This document shows positions 4,883 through 10,397 of a stretch of 10,397 nucleotides of DNA, piece by piece. Origin of the DNA: Alcanivorax sp. UBA4485 (GTDB lineage Bacteria; Pseudomonadota; Gammaproteobacteria; Pseudomonadales; Alcanivoracaceae). The stretch is taken from the NCBI GenBank assembly GCA_002389055.1, contig DGNT01000031.1, forward strand, positions 1-10,397, in the 5' to 3' direction. Below the pieces are notes generated by a model. The model worked only from the letters and a program-made list of their open reading frames with translations, searched no databases and was not told the DNA's origin. The number at the start of each line of letters is the position of its first letter. Position 1 is the stretch's first letter. A program made the translations under genes and the position numbers.

Positions 4883-6661
4883 ATGACGACAAAAACGCCC
4901 CTCGGCATCACCGACGTGGTGCTGCGCGACGCCCACCAGTCCCTGCTCGCCACCCGCCTGCGCCTGGACGACATGCTGCCGATCGCGGAGAAACTCGACC
5001 GCATCGGTTTCTGGTCGCTGGAATCCTGGGGCGGCGCCACCTTCGACGCCTGCATCCGCTACCTGGGTGAAGACCCCTGGGAGCGCATCCGCGAGCTCAA
5101 GAAAGCGATGCCCAACACGCCCCAGCAAATGCTGCTGCGCGGGCAGAACCTGCTCGGCTATCGCCATTACGCCGACGACGTGGTTGACGCCTTCGTGGAA
5201 CGGGCCGCGGAAAGCGGCGTGGACGTGTTCCGGGTGTTCGACGCCATGAACGACATGCGCAACATCGAGCGCGCGGTGGCGGCGGTGGTCAAACAGGGCA
5301 AGCATGCCCAGGGCACCATCGCCTACACGGTGAGCCCGGTGCACACCCTCGACGTCTGGGTGGAGCAGGGTAAACGCATCGAAGACATGGGCGCCGATTC
5401 CGTGGCGATCAAGGACATGGCCGGCCTGCTCACGCCTTACACCGCGTTCGAGCTGGTCAGCCGCCTCAAGCAGGCGCTGGATATCCCGGTGCACATGCAG
5501 TGCCACGCCACCACCGGCCTGTCCACCGCCACCGCCCTGAAGGCGGCGGAGGCCGGCATCGACAACGTCGACACCGCGATCTCGTCCATGTCGATGACCT
5601 ACGGCCACAGCCCCACCGAAACCGTGGTGGCGATGCTGGAAGGCACCGACCGGGACACCGGCCTGGATATTCGCGCCCTGGAGGAAATCGCCGCCTACTT
5701 CCGCGAGGTGCGGCTCAAGTACCGGCGCTTCGAAGGCAGCCTGCGCGGCGTGGATTCGCGCATCCTGGTGGCGCAGGTGCCCGGCGGCATGCTCACCAAC
5801 ATGGAAAGCCAGCTGCGCGAACAGAACGCCCTGGACCGCTTCGACGCGGTACTCGAGGAGATTCCCCGGGTGCGCAAGGACCTGGGTTATATCCCCCTGG
5901 TCACGCCCACCTCGCAGATCGTCGGTACCCAGGCGGTGATGAACGTGATGGCCGGCGAACGCTACAAAGCGCTCAGCAAGGAAACCCGCGGCATTCTGCG
6001 CGGCGAGTACGGCGAGGCGCCGGCGCCCTTCGACGAGGCCCTGCGCGAGCGGGCCCTGGAAGGCGACCAGCCACTCACCTGCCGCCCGGCGGACCGGCTC
6101 GACAACGAGCTGGACGCCCTGGGCCGGGAGCTGGAACAGCACGCCGGTGAGGAAGGTATTGAGCTGGCCGCCGGCGAGCGCCGCCTGGACGACGTGCTCA
6201 CCTACGCGCTGTTCCCGCAGATCGGGCTGAAATTTCTCGCCAACCGGGGCAACCCGGACGCCTTCGAACCGGTGCCCACCGCCGAGGACGACGGCCAGGA
6301 AGAGGGCGTCTACACGGTCACCGTGGAAGGGCAGCGCTACACCGTCACGGTCAGCGACGGCGGCGACATCGACGGCATCAAACCCCTGGACGGCGCGGGC
6401 GCCCCGACGGCATCCAGCGATCAACCGGCGGCTCCCGCCGGCGACGGCGAGCCGGTGCCCGCGCCACTGGCCGGCAACATCTTCGAAGTGCTGGTCAAAC
6501 CCGGCCAGCGGGTGGAAGAGGGCGAACGCATCCTGGTGCTGGAAGCGATGAAAATGGAAACCGACGTCGCCGCGCCCCGCGCCGGCACCGTGGCCGAGGT
6601 GCGGGTCAAACCCGGTGACGCCGTGGCGGTGGGTGATGTGCTACTGACGATAGGGGGTTAA
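4883..6661 (+). CDS. oadA: Oxaloacetate decarboxylase alpha subunit, biotin carboxyltransferase
   Basis: OadA transfers the carboxyl group of oxaloacetate to biotin, giving pyruvate; carboxybiotin is then decarboxylated by OadB with Na+ export. The 592-residue protein has an N-terminal TIM-barrel carboxyltransferase domain. It includes TDVVLRDAHQSLLATR (metal ligand Asp16), AIKDMAGLLTP with the carbamylated lysine Lys177, and HMQCHATTG (204-212). A conserved PYC/OADA middle domain spans about 290-460. An Ala/Pro linker (about 505-528) leads to a C-terminal biotinyl domain with biotin on Lys557 in EAMKMET. Ordinary PycB subunits look alike, but the flanking oadG and oadB decide in favour of the pump. 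The Shine-Dalgarno sequence is weak (CGGA at 4871-4874), suggesting coupling to oadG. Residue 206 is Gln where a metal-binding His is expected (see findings). Confidence 0.95.
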   Translation: MTTKTPLGITDVVLRDAHQSLLATRLRLDDMLPIAEKLDRIGFWSLESWGGATFDACIRYLGEDPWERIRELKKAMPNTPQQMLLRGQNLLGYRHYADDVVDAFVERAAESGVDVFRVFDAMNDMRNIERAVAAVVKQGKHAQGTIAYTVSPVHTLDVWVEQGKRIEDMGADSVAIKDMAGLLTPYTAFELVSRLKQALDIPVHMQCHATTGLSTATALKAAEAGIDNVDTAISSMSMTYGHSPTETVVAMLEGTDRDTGLDIRALEEIAAYFREVRLKYRRFEGSLRGVDSRILVAQVPGGMLTNMESQLREQNALDRFDAVLEEIPRVRKDLGYIPLVTPTSQIVGTQAVMNVMAGERYKALSKETRGILRGEYGEAPAPFDEALRERALEGDQPLTCRPADRLDNELDALGRELEQHAGEEGIELAAGERRLDDVLTYALFPQIGLKFLANRGNPDAFEPVPTAEDDGQEEGVYTVTVEGQRYTVTVSDGGDIDGIKPLDGAGAPTASSDQPAAPAGDGEPVPAPLAGNIFEVLVKPGQRVEEGERILVLEAMKMETDVAAPRAGTVAEVRVKPGDAVAVGDVLLTIGG

Positions 6662-6663
6662 GC

Positions 6664-7791
6664 ATGGAACAGCTCAATACCCTCTGGCTCAGCACCGGGC
6701 TGTACCAGCTCAGCCTCGGCCAGTTCGTGATGATCGTGGTGGGCCTGGTGCTGCTGTTCCTGGCGATCCGCAAGAACTTCGAGCCTCTGCTGCTGATTCC
6801 CATCGGCTTCGGCGGCATTCTCGCCAATATTCCGGTGGCCGGTCTGGCGGAACCCGGCGGCCTGCTGTACCTGATCTATGAAGCGGGCCTGACCACCGGG
6901 GTGTTCCCGCTGCTGATTTTCATGGGCGTCGGCGCGATGACCGACTTCGGCCCGCTGCTGGCCAACCCGCGCACCCTGTTGCTGGGCGCCGCCGCTCAAT
7001 TCGGCATCTTCGCCGCTCTGCTGGGCGCCCTGGCGCTGAATTACCTGGGGCTGGATTTCTCCCTCGCCGACGCCGCCAGCATTGGCATTATCGGCGGCGC
7101 CGACGGCCCCACCAGCATCTACGTCACCAGCCGGCTGTCGCCGGAACTGCTCGGCGCCGTGGCGGTGGCGGCGTACTCCTACATGGCTTTGGTGCCGCTG
7201 ATCCAGCCGCCGGTGATCCGGCTGCTGACCACCGAAAAGCAGCGCCGGATCAAAATGGAACAGTTGCGTCCGGTGGGCCGGTTGGAAAAAATCCTGTTCC
7301 CGATTCTGCTGCTGGTGCTGGTGGCCCTGCTGTTGCCCGACGCGGCACCGCTGCTGGGCATGTTCTGCTTCGGCAACCTGATGAAGGAATCCGGGGTGGT
7401 GAACCGTCTGGTGGACACCACCACCAATGCGCTGATCAACACCGTGACCATCCTGCTGGGGCTGGCGGTGGGCGCCAAGCTCGGCGCCGAGCAGTTTCTG
7501 GTGCCCGAGACTCTGGGTATTCTGGTGCTGGGTCTGGCGGCGTTCGTGATCGGCACTGGCTCCGGCGTGCTGATGGCGCACATCATGAACCGCTTCAGCA
7601 AGATACTGATCAATCCGATCATCGGCGCCGCCGGTGTGTCGGCGGTGCCGATGGCCGCCAGGGTGGCGAATCGGGTGGGCCTGGAAGCCAACCCGCAAAA
7701 TCATTTGCTGATGCACGCCATGGGGCCTAATGTGGCCGGCGTCATTGGCTCCGCCGTCGCCGCCGGGGTCTTGCTTAATCTGGCTGGATAA
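6664..7791 (+). CDS. oadB: Oxaloacetate decarboxylase beta subunit, Na+ pump
   Basis: OadB is the integral membrane subunit that decarboxylates carboxybiotin and couples this to outward Na+ transport. The 375-residue product has about nine to ten hydrophobic segments and family hallmarks: GIIGGADGPTSIYVTSRLSP (141-160) containing Asp147, the counterpart of the Asp essential for Na+ and proton handling; YSYMALVPLIQPP (171-183); and the C-terminal INPIIGAAGVSAVPMAARVANRVG (316-339) followed by HAMGPNVAGVIGSAVAAG. Length is slightly below the about 430 residues of some OadB proteins because the N-terminal and middle loops are short, but no motif is missing. The start lies 2 nt after the oadA stop with AGGGGG at 6652-6657 as ribosome binding site, so the three subunits are tightly coupled. 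The same fold serves methylmalonyl-CoA and glutaconyl-CoA pumps; OadA fixes the substrate. Confidence 0.94.
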   Translation: MEQLNTLWLSTGLYQLSLGQFVMIVVGLVLLFLAIRKNFEPLLLIPIGFGGILANIPVAGLAEPGGLLYLIYEAGLTTGVFPLLIFMGVGAMTDFGPLLANPRTLLLGAAAQFGIFAALLGALALNYLGLDFSLADAASIGIIGGADGPTSIYVTSRLSPELLGAVAVAAYSYMALVPLIQPPVIRLLTTEKQRRIKMEQLRPVGRLEKILFPILLLVLVALLLPDAAPLLGMFCFGNLMKESGVVNRLVDTTTNALINTVTILLGLAVGAKLGAEQFLVPETLGILVLGLAAFVIGTGSGVLMAHIMNRFSKILINPIIGAAGVSAVPMAARVANRVGLEANPQNHLLMHAMGPNVAGVIGSAVAAGVLLNLAG

Positions 7792-7799
7792 AATCGGAT

Positions 7800-8804
7800 A
7801 TGAACGCCCACTGGCTTGAACGTCTCAATGCGCTGTTGTTCCGTTTGCGCCACGTCTGGGCGGTGGGCAGCTTCAGCCTGGGGCTGGCCAGCTATTTTCT
7901 GGTCGAGCGCCAGCCCTGGCTGGCGGCGGTGCTCACCGCCGTGCTGGTGGCCACCTGGCTGGTGCTGATCACCGAGAACATCTGGCTGCGCCGTTTCCGG
8001 GGCACGCCCATGGAGCAGGTCGCCCAGGGCGCCCTGAAGCTGATGCTGCAGGGCGTGCACCAGGAAGCCTTCTTCTTCAGCCTGCCGTTCGTGGTGCTGC
8101 AATGGTCCGGCGGCGCTGAATATTTCCTGTTCACCGGGCTGGTGGTCGCCGGCGCGCTGGTGAGCATCGTTGATCCGCTGTACTTCCGCCTCGCCGGCCA
8201 CCGCGCCTGGTACTTCGGCTTCCACGCCTGGGCGCTGTTCGTGGCGCTGCTGGTGCTGTTGCCGCTGATCTTCAAATGGCCCACCAACCAGGCGCTCGAC
8301 GGCGCCGCCCTGTTGACCGCCCTGTTCGCGCTGCCCAGCTTCTGGCGGGTGGGCGGCCCGCGCCGCGCCTGGCGTTGGGCCATCCTGGTGGGGGTGTCCG
8401 CCTCGATTGTGTCGGTGCCCTGGTGGGGCGCACGGCTGGTGCCGCCGCTGAGCCTGTCCCTGGAGCACCGGGCGGTGTCGGTGAACTTCAACCGCGAGCG
8501 CCGCCAGCCGCTGGTCACCGGTGAAACCTTCCGCCTCGAAGAACTGGACGACGGCCTGTACGCTTACACCGCGATCCGCGCGCCGCTGGGGCTGGGGCAG
8601 CCGGTCTACCACTACTGGTTCCACGGCCGCGAGCGGGTCGACAAAGTGCCTCTCAACGTCACCGGCGGCCGCGAAGAGGGCTACCGCACCTGGTCGCACA
8701 AACTGCATTTCCCCGACAACGCCACCGGCCGCTGGCGGGTGGAAGTCCGCACCGCCAAGGAACAGATCATCGGCGTGCTGCGTTTCAACGTGACTGACCG
8801 CTGA
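7800..8804 (+). CDS. Membrane protein with DUF5924-like and DUF2914-like parts
   Basis: The function is unknown. The 334-residue product has about six transmembrane segments (roughly 19-35, 42-60, 88-101, 107-124, 138-158, 166-181, with another at 193-210). A soluble C-terminal domain (about 222-334) then has YHYWFHGRERVDKVPLNV, GYRTWSHK and GRWRVEVRTA, the pattern I associate with DUF2914. That domain is beta-rich, looks immunoglobulin-like and probably faces the periplasm. The membrane part resembles DUF5924 proteins, recognised from memory and not checked. The ATG is 8 nt after oadB with a poor ribosome binding site, suggesting coupling. It is followed at 8 nt by a CtaG-like gene and then SCO, so a role in oxidase assembly or membrane copper handling is a reasonable inference. 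No metal-binding Cys or Met cluster is visible. Confidence 0.8.
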   Translation: MNAHWLERLNALLFRLRHVWAVGSFSLGLASYFLVERQPWLAAVLTAVLVATWLVLITENIWLRRFRGTPMEQVAQGALKLMLQGVHQEAFFFSLPFVVLQWSGGAEYFLFTGLVVAGALVSIVDPLYFRLAGHRAWYFGFHAWALFVALLVLLPLIFKWPTNQALDGAALLTALFALPSFWRVGGPRRAWRWAILVGVSASIVSVPWWGARLVPPLSLSLEHRAVSVNFNRERRQPLVTGETFRLEELDDGLYAYTAIRAPLGLGQPVYHYWFHGRERVDKVPLNVTGGREEGYRTWSHKLHFPDNATGRWRVEVRTAKEQIIGVLRFNVTDR

Positions 8805-8812
8805 GCCCACCC

Positions 8813-9625
8813 ATGTGGCAGACCCTGCAAACGGCGCTGACGCCGTACATCCTGTCCCCGCTCACGGTGCTGCTGTGCCTGCTGGCCGCCGGCGGCTGGG
8901 TGCTGGGCGCCCGCCGGCTGGCCCGGCAGGGGCGCGCGCCCTCGGTGTGGCGCACGCTGTCGTTCTTCACCGGCCTGCTGCTGTGCTACGCGGTGATCCA
9001 CACCCAGTTCGATTACTACGCCCGCTACATGTTCTTCATGCACCGCATTCAGCACCTGGTGCTGCATCATCTGGGCGCCTTCCTGATCGCCCTGGCCAAC
9101 CCGCTGCCGGTGCTGGCGGCGGTGGCCGGCGGCCGCCGCTTCCCAAGGCTGGCGCGGGCGTTCGCGCCGCTACGGCGGGTGCTGTTCGACCCGGTGGTGG
9201 CCACGGTGCTGTTCGTCGGGCTGATCTTCTTCTGGCTGTGGCCTTCGGTGCATTTCGACGCCATGCTCAGCCTGCGGCTCTACGAACTGATGAACTGGTC
9301 GATGCTGATCGACGGCGTGATCTTCTGGCTGGTGATCCTCGACCCCCGGGATCCGCGCCAGGCGCGCACCTCACGCTTCGGCGTCCGCTTCGTGATGCTG
9401 GTGGCGGCGCTGTTCCCGCAAATACTGCTGGGCGCCTACATCACCTTCTCCGAGCCCGGCCTCTATGACGTCTACGCCATCTGCGGCCGCGCCTGGCCGC
9501 TCAGCCCGGCCACCGACCAGGCCCTGGGCGGCGTGCTCACCTGGATACCGCCGGCGATGATGACCATCCTCGGCGCCCTGGTGGTGTTGAGGTACTACTT
9601 GAATTACGAACAGCGAGGAGATTGA
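8813..9625 (+). CDS. CtaG-like (caa3-type) cytochrome c oxidase assembly protein
   Basis: This membrane protein of the caa3_CtaG family is thought to help build haem-copper oxidases; Bacillus subtilis CtaG is needed for active caa3 oxidase. The 270-residue product has about seven hydrophobic segments. It carries the family signature in YARYMFFMHRIQHLVLHHLGAFL (69-91), with His77, His81, His85 and His86 as likely metal or haem contacts. LANPLPV follows, then LMNWSMLIDGVIFWLVILDPR (159-179) and the late motif DQALGGVLTWIPPAM (235-249). It is unrelated to the proteobacterial Cox11-type CtaG despite the shared name, so no symbol is given. The start at 8813 is 8 nt after the preceding stop without a clear Shine-Dalgarno, and the next start is 1 nt after its stop. 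Confidence 0.87.
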   Translation: MWQTLQTALTPYILSPLTVLLCLLAAGGWVLGARRLARQGRAPSVWRTLSFFTGLLLCYAVIHTQFDYYARYMFFMHRIQHLVLHHLGAFLIALANPLPVLAAVAGGRRFPRLARAFAPLRRVLFDPVVATVLFVGLIFFWLWPSVHFDAMLSLRLYELMNWSMLIDGVIFWLVILDPRDPRQARTSRFGVRFVMLVAALFPQILLGAYITFSEPGLYDVYAICGRAWPLSPATDQALGGVLTWIPPAMMTILGALVVLRYYLNYEQRGD

Positions 9626-9626
9626 T

Positions 9627-10211
9627 ATGCGCATCACCGGGTTGCTGATCACCCTGTTCGCGGTGCTGCTGGTGGGCTGCGGCGAGTCCCGCGTGGACTT
9701 CCACGGCAAGGACATCACCGGCGTCATGGACGATCTGAGCTTCACCCTCACCGACGAAAACGGCGACACCGTCAACGCGTCGATCGTCGATAACAAAGCG
9801 GTGGTGCTGTTCTTCGGCTACACCCATTGTCCCGACTACTGCCCGATGACGTTGACGCTGCTGGCGCAGGCCATGAACACACTGTCCGAGCAGGAGCGGG
9901 AACAGCTGCGGGTGTTGTTCGTCAGTGTCGATCCGGAGCGGGACACGCCGTCGTTGCTTAAGGAGTACACCGCCTATTTCGGCCCCGAGGTGATCGGCCT
10001 CACCGGCACCAAGGACCAGCTCGACGACGTCACCAAGCGCTACCGCACCGCCTATGGCTACGGCGACAAGGACGAGCAGGGCAACTACGAGGTGTCCCAC
10101 GGGCTGGCCATGTACGGCTTCGATAAGAGCGGCAAAGTCCGCCTGCTAATGCGCAACGATCAGCCGGTGGAGCAAGTCGCCGAAGACCTGAAGACCCTCA
10201 CCGATTTGTAA
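9627..10211 (+). CDS. SCO1/SenC/PrrC family copper chaperone lipoprotein
   Basis: SCO proteins bind copper and act as thiol-disulfide reductants for assembly of the CuA centre of cytochrome c oxidase. The 194-residue product starts with a lipoprotein signal (MRITGLLITLFAVLLVGC) whose lipobox LVGC makes Cys18 the lipidated residue, so it should be anchored at the outer face of the inner membrane. The thioredoxin-like domain has the copper motif CPDYC (Cys68 and Cys72, CXXXC) in FFGYTHCPDYCPMTL, SVDPERDTP (100-108), and the conserved copper-ligand histidine in VSHGLAMYGFD (His158). All three ligands are present. A strong ribosome binding site GAGGAG (9615-9620) lies 6 nt before the ATG, stronger than for the two genes before it. 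The upstream CtaG-like gene supports the oxidase role; the oxidase genes themselves are not in the window. Confidence 0.94.
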   Translation: MRITGLLITLFAVLLVGCGESRVDFHGKDITGVMDDLSFTLTDENGDTVNASIVDNKAVVLFFGYTHCPDYCPMTLTLLAQAMNTLSEQEREQLRVLFVSVDPERDTPSLLKEYTAYFGPEVIGLTGTKDQLDDVTKRYRTAYGYGDKDEQGNYEVSHGLAMYGFDKSGKVRLLMRNDQPVEQVAEDLKTLTDL

Positions 10212-10219
10212 CCGCGGCC

Positions 10220-10258
10220 CTTGTGGGAGCGGCTTGTGGGAGCGGCTTGTGGGAGCGG
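10220..10258 (+). repeat. Three tandem 13-bp repeats
   Basis: CTTGTGGGAGCGG is repeated exactly three times head to tail (10220-10232, 10233-10245, 10246-10258), starting 9 nt after the SCO stop. The unit equals the left part of the REP-like element that follows, so the array looks like slippage or stepwise duplication of one REP end. Confidence 0.9.
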
Positions 10259-10292
10259 GCCCCGCCCGCGAAAGGGTGGCTTTCAGCCACCC
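10248..10292 (+). repeat. REP-like palindromic element with second hairpin, possible operon end
   Basis: TGTGGGAGCGGGC followed by GCCCGCGAAAG is the form of the abundant intergenic REP elements of Pseudomonas species. The core stem is 10255-10260 with 10264-10269 (loop CCC). Directly after it, GGGTGGCT (10274-10281) pairs with AGCCACCC (10285-10292) around TTC. No T tract follows, but the two hairpins could stabilise or end the transcript of the upstream operon. Confidence 0.7.
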
Positions 10293-10350
10293 GGCAGGAT
10301 ACCAGAGGCTTTTCCTCCAGAGAGCTCGCACCGGGATCGGGTGGGCCCGT

Positions 10351-10397
10351 CCAGGACACGCCACGAGTACATCCCTGTAGGCTCGGCCGGGCGGCGG
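10351..10397. repeat. Probable dispersed intergenic repeat cut by the window edge
   Basis: CCAGGACACGCCACGAGTAC and the following ATCCCTGTAGGCTCGG contain an imperfect palindrome: GAGTACA (10365-10371) against TGTAGGCTC (10376-10384) around TCCC, with two unpaired bases. The style (a CACGCC box, then a hairpin around an ATCC core, then GGCGGCGG, which would begin another arm) resembles dispersed repeats of marine gammaproteobacteria. This is an impression from memory. The element continues beyond the window. Confidence 0.45.

Noticed and set aside
4649..6424. 591-codon open frame on the minus strand opposite oadG and oadA
   Set aside because: Its translation is His/Gly/Val/Gln-rich with no recognisable domain, typical of a shadow frame in GC-rich DNA, while the plus strand has clear OadA motifs over the same span.

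Overview
The window reads as ordinary chromosome of a GC-rich gammaproteobacterium. Protein-level resemblance, the adk-hemH pair, an oadGAB sodium-pump operon and a Pseudomonas-type REP-like repeat at the right edge fit a marine member of the Alcanivorax/Pseudomonas neighbourhood. The genus is an inference and was not tested by any search. All recognised genes lie on the plus strand.

Left third (1-2960): adenylate kinase (adk) and ferrochelatase (hemH), each followed by a termination signal. The one after adk is a GC hairpin with almost no T tract plus a C-rich, G-poor stretch. The one after hemH is a textbook intrinsic terminator. Next comes a monocistronic gene for a very basic, histone H1/AlgP-like protein with a coiled-coil centre, closed by a 14-bp hairpin.

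Middle (3000-4620): an iron-storage pair, bfd (bacterioferritin-associated [2Fe-2S] ferredoxin) and bfr (haem-type bacterioferritin). Each has its own upstream region with a Fur-box-like sequence. A tRNA-Arg(ACG) gene follows, with a clear sigma-70 promoter and a GC-rich discriminator. A 27-bp perfect inverted repeat begins at the tRNA discriminator base and serves as terminator. Downstream are five back-to-back hairpins, an exact 18-nt second copy of the tRNA 3' end, and a C-rich, G-poor leader running to oadG. This 415-nt gene-free stretch is the least ordinary part of the window.

Right half (4618-10211): two blocks of closely packed genes. oadG-oadA-oadB encode the gamma, alpha and beta subunits of a sodium-pumping oxaloacetate decarboxylase. 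Immediately after come a membrane protein of the DUF5924/DUF2914 type, a CtaG-like (caa3-type) cytochrome oxidase assembly protein, and a SCO/SenC copper-chaperone lipoprotein. Spacing from oadG to the SCO gene is 1-13 nt throughout, so all six may be cotranscribed, linking sodium/oxaloacetate metabolism with respiratory oxidase biogenesis. After the SCO gene, three tandem 13-mers run into a REP-like hairpin, and a second hairpin repeat is cut by the window edge.

No transposase, integrase, CRISPR array or defence system is visible. The best candidates for something under-described are the tRNA-Arg 3'-end duplication with its hairpin array, and the possible role of the DUF5924 protein in the oxidase-assembly cluster.
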